Positions 1-10,369 of a stretch of 64,000 nt of DNA are shown piece by piece (position 1 is the first letter of the stretch; each line of letters opens with the position of its first letter). The notes beneath the pieces are model-generated. The model saw only the letters and a list, made by a program, of their open reading frames with translations. It was not told the origin of the DNA and made no database searches. A program made the position numbers and the translations under genes. The DNA lies in NCBI GenBank assembly GCA_020342235.1, contig CP073216.1, positions 558,001 through 622,000 on the forward strand. Direction: 5' to 3'. The DNA is from Saccharomycopsis phalli. Taxonomy: Eukaryota > Ascomycota > Saccharomycetes > Ascoideales > Saccharomycopsidaceae.

Positions 1-696
1 TATCTCTTGAGGCTTATTGCTTTTTTCAGAACACGGAGAATAACACTAATGAGATATTTGACCTTGGGTGCTAGAGTCATGGATGATTTGGATAACATAT
101 CCTTTACCAAGTCCAACATTTTCAACTATTTCCATGAGACTCCTATAACAAATTTTAAAGATACAATAATTAAGCCAGAGCATTATATTCATTCCTTGCC
201 TGGCGACCCGAACAATTTCATTGAGTTTAATGTACCAGAGGGAGAAGACTCTTTTTTTGCAAAAGATTTTGCGACGTTTAACCAAGCATATTTGGAGCAG
301 CTAAACCAGAAAGTTGGGGTCGGGCCTTTTCGATTTTCTGACTATGCAACCGGTAAATTCTTTAATACCAGCACGGGACTATTGACATTGGACTTTAATC
401 CATACCAGGATGTTGAGAAAATCAGAGACTTGAAATCGAGCTTGAGGTTGATGACCTTCGACACTGTGAATAAGTACTTTATACATAGAAGCAAGTTGTT
501 GGCATGGTTATCTGATAATATTTTAATGACGGAACGCTTGCCTAATGTTACTAATGAGGGCAATTTTCATTTGAATTTTCAGGATGTCTATACTGAGTTT
601 GACGAAACGTTTGAATTTGAAAATCTCAGGGGGTTGCTTGGCTACGATTTCCTCCAAAGTCATCAGCAAGACGCACATGCAACACTACAAATGTAA
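1..696 (+). CDS. Unidentified protein, 5' end not determined
   Basis: An open frame enters at the left edge and ends at a TAA at 694-696. The frame has no stop in its first codons, so the gene either begins outside the window or starts at the ATG at 49 (MRYLTLGARVMDDLDN). About 215-230 residues are visible: acidic, rich in Phe/Asn/Asp, with no membrane segment, zinc motif or obvious repeat. I do not recognise the family. The codon pattern and uninterrupted frame support a real gene. It converges on RML2 with only about 30 bp between the two stops. Confidence 0.7.
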   Translation, partial: YLLRLIAFFRTRRITLMRYLTLGARVMDDLDNISFTKSNIFNYFHETPITNFKDTIIKPEHYIHSLPGDPNNFIEFNVPEGEDSFFAKDFATFNQAYLEQLNQKVGVGPFRFSDYATGKFFNTSTGLLTLDFNPYQDVEKIRDLKSSLRLMTFDTVNKYFIHRSKLLAWLSDNILMTERLPNVTNEGNFHLNFQDVYTEFDETFEFENLRGLLGYDFLQSHQQDAHATLQM

Positions 697-728
697 CATA
701 TGTATGTACAATAGATGACTTATTTACA

Positions 729-1886
729 TTATCTTGCAATTCTTCTTCCTGCCACGCCTCTTGGTCTATCCTTTACCTTCATGGTGTTTTGGTTCTTACC
801 TCTTCTGGTCTTATATCCCTTGGCCAACTGTCCCCATGGAGACATTGAAAGCTTGTGGGACTTCTTCTTACCTCTACCACCTCCGTGAGGATGGTCACAT
901 TTGTTCATGGCCAATCCTCTGACGGTTGGTCGGATTCCCCTCCATCTAGATCTTCCTGCCTTACCCAAGGATACGTGCTGGTGCTCTGGATTAGAAACAA
1001 CACCAAGAGTAGCACAAGATTGCAATCCAACGTATCGATGTTCACCGGACTTCAACTTGATGACAGCCTTATTTCTCTCTGGGATCTTTTGCATGACTCT
1101 GGCATACGATCCGGCTGACCTACAAAGCTTCCCGGCACCAGCTTTCTGCAATCCAACATTGTGAATAATCGATCCGGCCGGAATCATGCTGATTGGCAAA
1201 CAGTTTCCCTTTTGGCAAGTCTTGGCTGATAAGATAGCATAGTCAATACGGCCATTCATTTCCTCCATTAAGCTCTTTGGAATACCATCTCTGTAGGACT
1301 GAACCTCGTCTCCTGGTCTTAAGCCTTCACATGCTATAATGTAAGATTGCTTTCCAGATTCTTTATTCTGGATAAGCGCAATATGGCAGGTTCTACCAGG
1401 ATCATACTCTATCCGAAGGACCTCAGCTGGACCGGGCTCGTTTCTTGCAAAATCAATGATTCGAACTCTTTGCTTATGTCCTCCACCTCTGTGTCTAATG
1501 GTGATTTTACCCGAATGGTTTCTCCCGCCATGTTTCTTTCTAGGATAGGTCAAGGATCTCACAGGCTTGCCTTTCCACAAGTAATCAAAAATAGGGGCTC
1601 TATACCATCTCAATCCTGGGGATACAGGCTTGTACTTCTTCAATTTCACCAACTCTTTGCTCATTTTGCGTCTCTTCTTGATCAATTCGTCCTGCTTCTC
1701 CAACTCCGTCAAATCACTGACATCAGGAACGATCTTTATGGTGTGCCAATTCACATTTTCAGTTGGCTTGGCAGCCTCAGTGGCAAGAAATCTCACCAGG
1801 CGAACAGCCGGCCGCGTGAAGCCTATCCAAGATCTTAGCATTGTTGGACGCTTTTCTTGTAGGTGCTTTGAAAAAATAATCGACAT
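729..1886 (-). CDS. RML2: Mitochondrial large-subunit ribosomal protein L2 (uL2m)
   Basis: Ribosomal protein uL2 of the mitochondrial large subunit, near the peptidyl-transferase centre. The body matches the bacterial L2 family: [16 protein letters not shown] near the middle, then the C-terminal [14 protein letters not shown] block containing the conserved histidine, and a basic KTRRGKN tail. The N-terminus is a mitochondrial targeting sequence rich in Arg, Leu and Ser. Two starts are possible: the ATG at 1886 (385 aa, A at -3), or the ATG at 1841, which begins directly with the presequence MLRSWIGF. The only in-frame CTG I found lies in the presequence. It is divergent from ATP5, sharing a 131-bp promoter with two CACGTG boxes. 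Confidence 0.96.
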   Translation of the reverse strand: MSIIFSKHLQEKRPTMLRSWIGFTRPAVRLVRFLATEAAKPTENVNWHTIKIVPDVSDLTELEKQDELIKKRRKMSKELVKLKKYKPVSPGLRWYRAPIFDYLWKGKPVRSLTYPRKKHGGRNHSGKITIRHRGGGHKQRVRIIDFARNEPGPAEVLRIEYDPGRTCHIALIQNKESGKQSYIIACEGLRPGDEVQSYRDGIPKSLMEEMNGRIDYAILSAKTCQKGNCLPISMIPAGSIIHNVGLQKAGAGKLCRSAGSYARVMQKIPERNKAVIKLKSGEHRYVGLQSCATLGVVSNPEHQHVSLGKAGRSRWRGIRPTVRGLAMNKCDHPHGGGRGKKKSHKLSMSPWGQLAKGYKTRRGKNQNTMKVKDRPRGVAGRRIAR

Positions 1887-1889
1887 AGT

Positions 1890-1918
1890 CACGTGTTAAA
1901 AAGAGAAGTTGTCACGTG
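1890..1918. promoter_or_regulatory. Two CACGTG boxes in the RML2/ATP5 divergent promoter
   Basis: CACGTG occurs at 1890-1895 and 1913-1918, both in the context GTCACGTGT, between the two divergent mitochondrial genes. This is the Cbf1-type bHLH core site. Cbf1 is known to act on respiratory and ribosomal promoters in Candida-type yeasts. Binding here is inferred from sequence only. Confidence 0.55.
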
Positions 1919-2017
1919 TAGCCTAATTGGTCGAATTTGCAAACGCTGATTGGACGGTGTAAGTTACCGAAAATCTAGAATACAAAAAATTCAAAAACTA
2001 CTTGATACAACGACAAA

Positions 2018-2629
2018 ATGGCCTCAAGAATGTTTATTAGAACTTTGGCTACTGCAGCAGTTAAGCCACCAGTGCAATTATTTGGATTAGAAGGTACTTA
2101 TGCCTCTGCTTTGTACACTGCTGCCGCCAAAGAGTCTTCTATTGACGGAGCAGGAAGATCTTTAAAGGCACTTGCAGACTTGTTGTCCAAGGACAAGAAA
2201 GTGGCAGAGATTGTTGCCAACCCAGCATTGTCTTCTGAAGACCGTAAAGTCGTCATCAATACTCTTTCCAGCAAGACCAGTTCTGACTCCGTTGTTGGAA
2301 ACTTGTTGAAAGTCTTGGCTGAGAACAACAGATTGAGCTTGTTGCCACAAGTTGCCTCCCAGTTTCAAATCCTTGAGGATGCTCACAACGGTATTGTTGA
2401 GGCCACTGTCACCTCTGCTAAGCCATTGGAGTCTAAGTACTTGAAGAAGATACAGTCTGCGATTGGTGGTTCTTCATATGTTGGGCCAGGTAAGACTTTG
2501 AAGTTGGTCAACGAGGTCAACCCTGATATTTTGGGAGGTTTGATTGTTGAGGTTGGTGACAAGACTGCTGACTTATCTATTTCTTCCAAGATTGCCAAGT
2601 ACAACAAAATCTTGACCGACTCTATTTAA
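2018..2629 (+). CDS. ATP5: ATP synthase subunit 5 (OSCP)
   Basis: Oligomycin-sensitivity-conferring protein of the mitochondrial F1Fo ATP synthase, part of the peripheral stalk joining F1 to Fo. It has 203 residues, close to the usual ~210. A short presequence (MASRMFIRTLATAAVKPP) is followed by the OSCP helical domain, with LFGLEGTYASALYTAA near residue 22. The conserved C-terminal PDILGGLIVEVGDKTADLS motif starts near residue 168. The ATG at 2018 has a good A-rich context (ACAAAATG). I saw no in-frame CTG. It is divergent from RML2. Confidence 0.97.
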   Translation: MASRMFIRTLATAAVKPPVQLFGLEGTYASALYTAAAKESSIDGAGRSLKALADLLSKDKKVAEIVANPALSSEDRKVVINTLSSKTSSDSVVGNLLKVLAENNRLSLLPQVASQFQILEDAHNGIVEATVTSAKPLESKYLKKIQSAIGGSSYVGPGKTLKLVNEVNPDILGGLIVEVGDKTADLSISSKIAKYNKILTDSI

Positions 2630-2763
2630 ACATTAAAAGTATTTCAATAGCATGATATTGTAGTGCCGTATTGATGGTATAAAACTCCGCGATGTTCTTT
2701 TGGGGTTTCTATAGTAATTTGACTGGGTGTGTATTAGTACTGCGTCATTAGCAATGTAGCTTG

Positions 2764-2773
2764 TATATAAATA
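2764..2773 (+). promoter_or_regulatory. TATA box of the first M28 aminopeptidase
   Basis: TATATAAATA lies about 30 bp before the ATG at 2803. It shows that in-frame codons upstream of 2803 are promoter and not coding. Confidence 0.55.
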
Positions 2774-2802
2774 GCCCTTGGACTCGCATTCATTCACACA
2801 CA

Positions 2803-4011
2803 ATGCGCTTCATAAACTTGATTGTCACCTTGCCATTAGTGGCTCATGGTTTGCCATTAGTATCTGAGTTTCAAAACATTCCTCTTTCGTTCATTAATAA
2901 TTATATCAGCAACGATAATATTGACTTCAATGAGAAGCGGCTTGTTCAGTTGGGGGAGTCCTTGCCACCCCGGTGGGTCACCGAGACCGAGAAATTGCGG
3001 TTGAAGCGCAAGGGGATCAACTTTTTTGACATTACAGAGTTGTACAATAGCCAAGATCCTAGTGTTAATCAGGTTTCTGCTCCGACTCCGCCGCCATCAG
3101 GGGGTCCGTATAGCTTTCCCAAGCAGCTCAGCTACTTGAAGGAAATCAAGAGCTACATCCCCGAGATCAACAAGGACAATTTGTACAATGACTTGGCCAA
3201 TTTCTCGTCGTTCCACTCGCGGTACTACAAGAGCGACTACGGGGTTCAGTCGGCAAAATGGTTGATTAGCAAGGTCAATGAGATTGTCTCGTCCAATGAC
3301 AAGATCATTGTCAAGCCGTTTGGCCACTCGTTTGCGCAATTCTCCATCATTGTGACCATTCCAGGAAAGGACTTCAAGTCCTTGGAGGACAAGGGCAAAG
3401 TTGTGATTGTTGGTGCACACCAGGACTCGACGAACTTGTTGTTTCCGAACATTTTGCCGGCCCCAGGTGCGGACGATGACGGGTCGGGAACTGTGACGGT
3501 GTTGGAAGTTCTTCGGTTGATTGTTTCGTCGGGAATCAAGCCGCAAAACACGCTTGAGTTCCACTTTTATGCTGCCGAGGAAGGTGGGTTGTTGGGGTCG
3601 CAAGATGTGTTTGCCGCGTATTCGCGTGAGCGGGTTGATGTGATTTCGTTATTGCAGCAGGACATGACGGGATACACTCAAAAGACGTTGGACCAGGGCA
3701 AGCCGCCTTCGGTGGGGATCATCAACGACTACGTGAGTCCGGAATTGACGCAGTTCATTCGGGTGGTGATTGACTCTGTTTGTAGTATTGGCTATGTTGA
3801 ATCGCAATGCGGGTACGGATGCAGCGACCATGCCAGTGCCAATAAGTTTGGGTATCAAAGTGCGTTTGTCATTGAGGCCGACTTTAAGTTGACCAACAGC
3901 TATATACACTCTACGAAGGACACTATTGAGAAGCTTGATATTGGCCACATGGCGGAGTTTGTGAAGTTGACATTTGCCTATGCCTACGAGTTGGCGCAGA
4001 CGAAATTCTAG
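2803..4011 (+). CDS. Secreted M28 leucine aminopeptidase, copy 1
   Basis: Zinc aminopeptidase of family M28 (fungal LAP1 type), likely secreted to release N-terminal residues from peptides. It has 402 residues. The start at 2803 gives a signal peptide (MRFINLIVTLPLVAHG), then a propeptide containing the family-typical LGESLPPRWVTETEK. Metal ligands are visible at about H206 (GAHQDS), D224 (PGADDDGSG), E260 with catalytic E259 (AAEEGG), D287 (QQDMTG) and H369 (YIHSTKD). The CGYGCSDHAS substrate-pocket motif with its disulfide pair is intact. A paralogue follows 54 bp downstream. Confidence 0.9.
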   Translation: MRFINLIVTLPLVAHGLPLVSEFQNIPLSFINNYISNDNIDFNEKRLVQLGESLPPRWVTETEKLRLKRKGINFFDITELYNSQDPSVNQVSAPTPPPSGGPYSFPKQLSYLKEIKSYIPEINKDNLYNDLANFSSFHSRYYKSDYGVQSAKWLISKVNEIVSSNDKIIVKPFGHSFAQFSIIVTIPGKDFKSLEDKGKVVIVGAHQDSTNLLFPNILPAPGADDDGSGTVTVLEVLRLIVSSGIKPQNTLEFHFYAAEEGGLLGSQDVFAAYSRERVDVISLLQQDMTGYTQKTLDQGKPPSVGIINDYVSPELTQFIRVVIDSVCSIGYVESQCGYGCSDHASANKFGYQSAFVIEADFKLTNSYIHSTKDTIEKLDIGHMAEFVKLTFAYAYELAQTKF

Positions 4012-4065
4012 AAAAAAGTGCGCGTGAAATATATACATGTACGTTTCGGTAGCATAGTAAGCAGT

Positions 4066-5163
4066 ATGAAATGGATATTTTTGTATTTGATTGTTGCTGG
4101 ATGTGTGGCATTTAGTGGGATGGTGGGGATATACAATGGGGTGGCGGGGATATATAATGGGATGGGTGGGAGTCTCGAAGGACGAGGTGAATCACTGTTG
4201 GACAAAGGTGGATCACTACTGGACAAAGGTGAATCACCCCTGGACAAAATATCATCACCCCTGGACAAAGGTAAATCGTCCCTAGACAAAGGTAAATCAC
4301 CCTCAGACAATCCAAAAAACCCAACCTACCCTAGTACAATTCACCACAGGACCACCATCCAGCTGCTCATCTCCTCCATCGACAAAAACAAAATATACCA
4401 CACCGTGGCAGCCTTGTCGCACTTCCCAACGAGGTACTACAACTCAAAACACGGGCGAATGAGCTCACAATGGGTGTTTGACGAACTTTCCAGACTCGCC
4501 CTGGTCAAGGTGGAAAGATTCGAGCACAGCTGGCTACAATTCTCAGTCATTGCCACAGTTCCAGGCCAGACCTCCGAAAAGGTGATACTCGGCAGTCATG
4601 TGGACTCGTCCAATTATATACTCCCGTGGTTCACTCGAGCCCCCGGTGCCGACGACAATGCCTCGGGAGTAGCAGCAGCAATGGAGATACTACGGCTCGT
4701 CAGCACGACTAAATCGCAGCCGCGTCACACGGTGGAGTTCCACTTCTACTCAGCCGAAGAGGCCGGGCTCCTTGGGTCACGCGACATCTTTGGCCGGTAC
4801 TCTGAGCAGCAAGCCAAGGTGCGGGCGATGCTCCAGTTGGACCAAATCGGATACTCTCTTGACGGGCTGGAAATCGCAGTGGTGGACGACTGGACCAGTC
4901 CCGAGCTTACAAGCTACGTGAGCATGCTCATTGGTGGGTTGTGTCGCGCCAAGCCGGTGTTTACCTCGTGTGGGTACGCCTGTTCGGACAGTGCCAGTGC
5001 GTTTCTACATGGGTATCCCAGTGCGTTGGTGACTGAGAGCCGGCTTGGAAAACACAACCGGTTTGTCCACACGGGGATGGATACAATTGACAGATTAAGC
5101 ATGGACCATATAGTTGAGTCTGTAAAGTTGGGTCTTGGGTTTATATACGAGTTGGGGTACTAG
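4066..5163 (+). CDS. Secreted M28 aminopeptidase, copy 2, with repeat-bearing N-terminus
   Basis: Tandem paralogue of the preceding gene, 365 residues. The ATG at 4066 gives a signal peptide ([18 protein letters not shown]); the open codons before it begin at a GTG. The normal propeptide is replaced by a low-complexity segment of heptads (LDKGxSP type), encoded by a 21-bp minisatellite at about 4178-4311. Metal ligands are kept: about H178, D196, E231/E232, D259 and H335. The pocket motif is changed from CSDHAS to CSDSAS, losing the conserved His. Activity is therefore plausible, but specificity or processing may differ from copy 1. It ends convergent with VMA8: the stop codons overlap at 5160-5163. 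Confidence 0.87.
   Translation: MKWIFLYLIVAGCVAFSGMVGIYNGVAGIYNGMGGSLEGRGESLLDKGGSLLDKGESPLDKISSPLDKGKSSLDKGKSPSDNPKNPTYPSTIHHRTTIQLLISSIDKNKIYHTVAALSHFPTRYYNSKHGRMSSQWVFDELSRLALVKVERFEHSWLQFSVIATVPGQTSEKVILGSHVDSSNYILPWFTRAPGADDNASGVAAAMEILRLVSTTKSQPRHTVEFHFYSAEEAGLLGSRDIFGRYSEQQAKVRAMLQLDQIGYSLDGLEIAVVDDWTSPELTSYVSMLIGGLCRAKPVFTSCGYACSDSASAFLHGYPSALVTESRLGKHNRFVHTGMDTIDRLSMDHIVESVKLGLGFIYELGY
4178..4311 (+). repeat. In-frame 21-bp minisatellite (heptad LDKGxSP) in M28 copy 2
   Basis: A 21-bp unit built on ggacaaaggt repeats with starts at 4201, 4222, 4243, 4264, 4285 and 4306, plus a degenerate earlier copy. The 21-bp period keeps the frame and encodes a charged seven-residue repeat just after the signal peptide. 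Confidence 0.85.
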
Positions 5164-6040
5164 AACACCACGTCGTCATCGTCATCGCCATTGACCAAGT
5201 CTTTTCCATCGACTTCGTCGACATTGGCTATTTCTAGTACGTCCTTTGCCTCTTCCTCAGGGTCGTAGCCCGTAACTGCAGCCCGGGCAGCAGCCTCCTG
5301 CGACTGCTTCTCCTTGCGCAACGCAGCCTCTCTATCTGCGGCCTCGACCTGCTGCTGCTTCTTCTCCTGCACCTTCTTCAACCGGTAAAACTCCTCCCGG
5401 TCAAGCTCGTCCAACTCCGAGTTGATGTACTTGATGGTGTTGTCCGTCCGCGGGATGATCACATGCTCAATCGCATTCACCCGCCGGTTGGTCACCTTGA
5501 TCACCTCGTCCAAAATGATAAACGCAGTCTGCAACGACGCCAACTCCACCAACGTCTCCACCGCCTTGGAGTAGATGAGCTTGCACTTCTGCACCTGCTG
5601 ACCTCCGCGGCCCAACCCGGTCATTTTGAAGTCGTTAATCGTGCTGTCAATGTACGCCTGGAACGCTGGCAACTTCACCCCACTCACATTGTCCTGACGC
5701 GACTTGACCTTGAACCGCGCCTTGTCGCCAACCGACTCCTGTACCTGGTAACTGATGTTGTTTGTGCCGGTGGCATACGTCACCTCTGCCAACGAGAACG
5801 ACGCAGTCTGCATAATCCGCCCCATCTTCAACTTGGCGTCGTTAATCCGCTTGGTAATCTCCCTGAACCGCTTGGTCAAGGCCTCCGACTTGCGCTTCAA
5901 CAACGAGTGACCGGTCTCCGCGCCCTTGAGCTTGGTCTTCATGAGACCAAGCGTCATTCTCGTGGGGAAAACCTGCTCTCTGCTATTAGCTACACCTTCT
6001 TTTGGTCCCAATATACTCACCTGTTTCCTGCACCTGACAT
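5160..6040 (-). CDS. VMA8: V-ATPase subunit D, two exons
   Basis: Central-stalk subunit D of the vacuolar H+-ATPase V1 sector, coupling ATP hydrolysis to rotor rotation. Exon 1 is 6040-6021, the intron 6020-5980 (41 nt) and exon 2 5979-5160. The spliced N-terminus reads [17 protein letters not shown], the family consensus; the unspliced frame does not. The intron runs GTGAGT to GCTAATAGCAG. A second AG three bases earlier (NAGNAG) would add a Ser in frame. The protein has 279 residues: two long coiled-coil helices, the [17 protein letters not shown] start motif, and an acidic C-terminal tail. I found no CTG codon. It is divergent from SYF1. Confidence 0.95.
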
Positions 6041-6131
6041 GGCTATCCACCTAGACAACAATTTCACTTTCGCCAGATGGTCGGCCGGGTACCTTTTGGC
6101 CATACAGGGAAATCCTCGCCAGTCTCGCAGC

Positions 6132-8600
6132 ATGGACCTCGTATCATCCAACGAGGAATTGAACTATGAGCGCTTGCTTATAAAAGATCCCGACCACTTG
6201 AATTCCTGGCTCGAATACTACCGCTTCGTAGCGTCCCAGCATCCCTTGTCAGGCAACAAGCAGAGGAACTTGCAGCTCCAGATATTCATTCTCCAGCGGG
6301 CCTGCAATTACTTGAAACGATCTTACAAGCTATGGTCACTCTACTTGGACTTACGTGTCGCCTTGCTATCGGACTTGGACCCCATCAAGCACAAGCGCTA
6401 CTTCTTGGCCGCAAACTGCCTTTTTGACCAGTGCCTTCTCCACTTGAACAAGTGCCCAATGATATGGCTCAAGTACTTGAATTTTCTAATACAATCCCAG
6501 TCGCACGAATTGACCGCAATTCGCAAGGTCTTTAACCGCGCTCTTCAGAATTTACCTTTTCCCCAACACTCCAAAATATGGCCCCTGTTCATTGATTACG
6601 TCCAGCATATACTGAGTACTATAGACATCACACCCGGACTGCAACCGTTCTTTGCTGCCATATACTCAAAATACGTCCAGTACGATCCCTCCCAGCTAGA
6701 GTCTGCCATTGAAAAATTGCTCCTGTTGGACTGTTTGTCCGCTGCCATTGCTTTGTATGACAAGTACATCCTCGCCAACCCGCAATACGAATCTCCAACA
6801 AAATCAAACTTGGAAATATACACCGACTACCTTGATCTCCTAGTCGATGAAGCGAAAATCCTGCCTAGCAACGACTTGTTGGCGTCGGACACCAGACTCG
6901 AGAACTTGTGCTTGACGCTTATCAAGACATTTCCCGATCAATTGGGGTATATTGTAACCAAGTACGCACAGTATTTTATAATCCGTGGCAATTCCGCAAA
7001 AGCAGACGATATTTTCTCTCATTACATGCGACAGTGCTTGACCATAAAGGACTTCAAATTAATCTATGACAGCTACTTGCACTTCACTGAAAGTACAATC
7101 AAGAACCATCTCACTGATGATGCCGACAGCCCCTGGCTAGACATGCTAATGAGCAAGTTTGAAACATTGATGGATAACAGAAAGCATTACATCTACGACA
7201 TCCTATTGAAACAGGATATAAATAATACCGCAATATGGCTCCACAAGGCAGACCTATATAACAAGGATACTCAGTTAAAGGAAAAGCTAGAGTGCTATGT
7301 TCAGGCAATCAAGCAAGTCGATCCGAAATTGGCCCACTATGACGATTTCTATAATCTGCCGGAAAAGAATTCAAGCTCCGATGATGATGATAGCAACATC
7401 GAGAAAAAAGAAGGACAGTTAATCGACAATAAACTCAAAAACACAACCGGTCTAGAACTAATATGGATTGGGTACGCCACAGTGTACAGCTCCAATAATG
7501 ATTTGACCACAGCAAGGGCAATTTACAATAGTGGAATCAAGGTGCCATTTTCAAATGTCAACGATTTAGTGGACTTGTACCTCAGTTGGTCAGAGGCAGA
7601 ATTGGAACACGATGATTTCGACGCATCGGTAAAAGTCCTCACCGAAGCACTAAAAGTACCCGACTTGAGGTCCCTTGGCATGTCGGCTCGGATAAACTTT
7701 TTAGATGACTCCATTAAGCCCCAATTGAGAGTTCACAAGTCCATAAAGCTCTGGTCTTTCTACCTTGATTTGATAGAGTCTACCGGAGATTTCCAGCGGA
7801 CTTGTAATGCCTATGAGGAAATCCTTCAGCAAAAGATCTTGACGCCAGTAATACTTATTAATTACATCAACTTTTTACGTGACAATGAAAAGTATGACAA
7901 GTCTTTTCAAGTCTTTGAAACCGGCTTGGAGAAATTCGACTTTTACCCGGTGAAGTTTGAAATCTACAATTTGTACATTGTTAAACTTTTGAGTAGATTT
8001 CAAGAGTTACGTAATGAACTTGACCGACAAGAGGTGTTTAAATTCAAGGAGCGGCTTCGTGACTTATTTGAGCAAGCAATCAAAGACTGTCCTCCAGACC
8101 TAGTGCGAACAATATATCTTCTTTACGCCGACTTTGAGCAGGATAATGACAACTCTTTAAGATCGTTGGCCTTGTATGAAGACTGTATACGGCGGCTTCA
8201 TGACGTGGAGCTGACTTCTCCAGTTTTGCCCAATTTCGAAGAAATTGCTAGTACTTATGAAATACTACTAGTCAAGCTGGCAGAGTATCAAGGCTTGAAA
8301 TCCAATCGAAAAATATATGAGAAAATTATCAATGAAGAGCCAGAGTTGCCAAACTTTACACTACTCCATTTCCTTACACAGTACAAGGATTTGGAAGTGA
8401 ACTTGAAGGATACCAATCGAGCCCGAGCGCTACTAAAATTTGGTGTAAACTTCATTAATGAAAATGTCATAAATCCAAAATACAAGGCCAGAAACCAGAA
8501 GCAGATTGACGATTATTGGCAGCAATGGCGTGACTTTGAGTTAAGCTACGGTAACGAAGAGACCTACAAGGACATGCTCAGAATCAAACGACAGGTATAA
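6132..8600 (+). CDS. SYF1: Pre-mRNA splicing factor Syf1 (HAT repeats, NTC complex)
   Basis: Scaffold protein of the Prp19-associated (NTC) spliceosome complex, built of HAT (half-a-TPR) repeats. It has 822 residues from the ATG at 6132 (MDLVSSNEELNYERLL), which precedes the first HAT repeat as in other Syf1 proteins. An upstream in-frame ATG at 6039 would overlap the VMA8 start and is less likely. HAT-type W...Y...E motifs recur throughout (SWLEYYRFV, LWSLYLDL, IWLKYLNFL, LWSFYLDL). The C-terminus has the diagnostic YGNEETYKDMLRIKRQV. A DDDD-rich linker lies near residue 420. The factor would act on introns such as the very short ones in this window. Confidence 0.93.
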   Translation: MDLVSSNEELNYERLLIKDPDHLNSWLEYYRFVASQHPLSGNKQRNLQLQIFILQRACNYLKRSYKLWSLYLDLRVALLSDLDPIKHKRYFLAANCLFDQCLLHLNKCPMIWLKYLNFLIQSQSHELTAIRKVFNRALQNLPFPQHSKIWPLFIDYVQHILSTIDITPGLQPFFAAIYSKYVQYDPSQLESAIEKLLLLDCLSAAIALYDKYILANPQYESPTKSNLEIYTDYLDLLVDEAKILPSNDLLASDTRLENLCLTLIKTFPDQLGYIVTKYAQYFIIRGNSAKADDIFSHYMRQCLTIKDFKLIYDSYLHFTESTIKNHLTDDADSPWLDMLMSKFETLMDNRKHYIYDILLKQDINNTAIWLHKADLYNKDTQLKEKLECYVQAIKQVDPKLAHYDDFYNLPEKNSSSDDDDSNIEKKEGQLIDNKLKNTTGLELIWIGYATVYSSNNDLTTARAIYNSGIKVPFSNVNDLVDLYLSWSEAELEHDDFDASVKVLTEALKVPDLRSLGMSARINFLDDSIKPQLRVHKSIKLWSFYLDLIESTGDFQRTCNAYEEILQQKILTPVILINYINFLRDNEKYDKSFQVFETGLEKFDFYPVKFEIYNLYIVKLLSRFQELRNELDRQEVFKFKERLRDLFEQAIKDCPPDLVRTIYLLYADFEQDNDNSLRSLALYEDCIRRLHDVELTSPVLPNFEEIASTYEILLVKLAEYQGLKSNRKIYEKIINEEPELPNFTLLHFLTQYKDLEVNLKDTNRARALLKFGVNFINENVINPKYKARNQKQIDDYWQQWRDFELSYGNEETYKDMLRIKRQV

Positions 8601-8601
8601 C

Positions 8602-10369
8602 TCATACTTTATACATAGTGTCAATAAATAACTCCACGATATTATCCACTACTCCAGACGTGGCAATGTTTCCGGCAGTTCCGTATAACTGAGCAGTATC
8701 CCCCTTGGCAGCTTTGCTTCCTTTGCTGATCACCTCGTTGGTGGATTCCTGTAAATCCTTCAACAATTGACTGGCTGCATCAATTGTTAGTCTGGTGAAG
8801 GCAATGTGAAGAGCAGGTGGATTCTGCAAGGCATTTAAGTGCCAGCCTTTCTTTGATAAGGCATCGCTCAAGTCATATATATTCAACACATCGGACTTGA
8901 AGGAAATGACAGAAAGCTTAGGGTCACCAATAACTTGCAATTCTGGAAGAGTCTTGGAAATTTGGTTCTTAAATTTCTGAGCAGCCTCGACAATTGAACG
9001 GCACGACTCTTTGTATCCGTCCTCGCCTATTTTGAGCATTGTAGCCCAGCAGCCAACCATCAAAGCACCAGGTCTGGATCCACTAATAGTTGGTGACCCA
9101 TAAATACCACCTACCCAATCGCTGATAATATAATACTGGCTTTTTCTCAACTCATTGTTTCTGTACATAATGATAGAAGATCCTTTTGGAGCAAAGCCGT
9201 ACTTGTGAGTATCACAGGAGATTGATGTCACACCAGGCAAGGTGAAGTCAAAATTTGGGAACGTAGCATCTGCCATTCCAGATCTTCTCATGAACGAAAC
9301 AATAAACGATCCCAAACAACAGTCGACATGAAGTAGAGTGTTATACTTGATGGCCAATTTGCTCAATCCTTCAATGTCGTCGATGATTCCATGTGGGTAG
9401 TTTGGAGCTGAGCCTACTAACAAGACGGTATTGGAATTGATCAAGCGTTTCACTTTGTTCAAATTGACTTTATAGTCTTTATCCAATCCAACCTTGTGCA
9501 ATTTGATTCCAAGATAGTAACATGCCTTGTCGATTCCTGCATGAACCGTGATTGGCGCAATAATCTCAGGGTGCGAGATTCCTCGCTGATTTCTGCCATA
9601 TGTTTTAGCACTGAGACATGCGAGGAAAAGTGATTCTGTGCCACCTGACGAGGTAGTTCCCCTTCCTGATTCCGGAGCGTTGAATAAGTTCAAGCACATT
9701 TGTACAATTTCAGATTCCATCTTACGGAGCCCGGGAAAGGCATCAGGATGTAGTTGGTTTGCCACACTGAATTTCTCGTAAGCATCAGATTGTAAACTTA
9801 TCAAGTCCCTGCCACCATGATACACAGCACCACTCACTCTTCCATTTTCCCAGTCACTGTGTTTGAGTATACTGTGCTTATCCAACTGGTCAAGGATGGC
9901 AGCATTACTGAGACCCTGACTGGGTAAGTCATTGAATTGAATCAAATCCGGGCTGGTGACCATCAATCCCTTGTCAAGAGTGTCTTTTGCCTCCTGGAGC
10001 TTCTTATCGACTTGTGTTTTCATTGGGGGAAGTGAAAGCAATTTCTTGAAGACGGCCTTTGATATGGCTTGGTAGGTCATCGCGATGGACCCGAAGATGC
10101 CATATCCGTAGACAAACCTCCATAGCTTCAAGGAGTAATGGACTGCCAAGTAGTAGAATATAAAGTCCTTGAGTCTAAATGTTAGTGGGCAATGAGCTTG
10201 AAATCACAACTTACAATTGCAATTTTGGCTGCTGGGCAAGATACAGAGTAAAATCCACAATCAGAAATTCAGCAAACATTATCAGGACCATGGTAAGAAT
10301 TTGCGAAATATCGCGCAACTCTGTCCAATTCATGGAGGATATGTCAATGGTCTTGAGCAGATTGGTCAT
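8602..10369 (-). CDS. DPL1: Sphingosine-1-phosphate / dihydrosphingosine phosphate lyase, two exons
   Basis: ER-membrane PLP enzyme that cleaves phosphorylated long-chain bases to ethanolamine phosphate and a fatty aldehyde, the exit step of sphingolipid catabolism. Exon 1 is 10369-10215, the intron 10214-10175 (40 nt; GTAAGT, branch CACTAAC, TTTAG) and exon 2 10174-8602, giving 575 residues (S. cerevisiae 589). The exon 2 frame alone has no ATG upstream, only a TTG, so the intron is required. Exon 1 supplies the lumenal and N-terminal helix. The membrane segment near residue 60 and the PLP-lysine motif CDTHKYGFAPKG (Lys about 376) are clear. Exon 1 carries four CTG codons, unusual in this window. 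Confidence 0.95.

Noticed and set aside
2803-5163. The two M28 genes as one gene broken in the middle
   Set aside because: Each has its own promoter, signal peptide and complete metal-site set, so they are two genes.
6038-6041. Overlapping divergent ATGs of VMA8 and the upstream SYF1 ATG, with a similar case at 48689-48692
   Set aside because: CATG is its own reverse complement, so such overlaps arise by chance; the downstream starts (6132, 48783) fit the families better.
5463-6131. Extension of the SYF1 frame far upstream, antisense to VMA8
   Set aside because: The added residues have no homologue; Syf1 starts near 6132, and the extension is just an open shadow frame of VMA8.
8602-10149. 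DPL1 read as a single exon starting at a TTG
   Set aside because: A 40-nt intron with good splice signals joins an upstream ATG exon in frame and restores normal family length.
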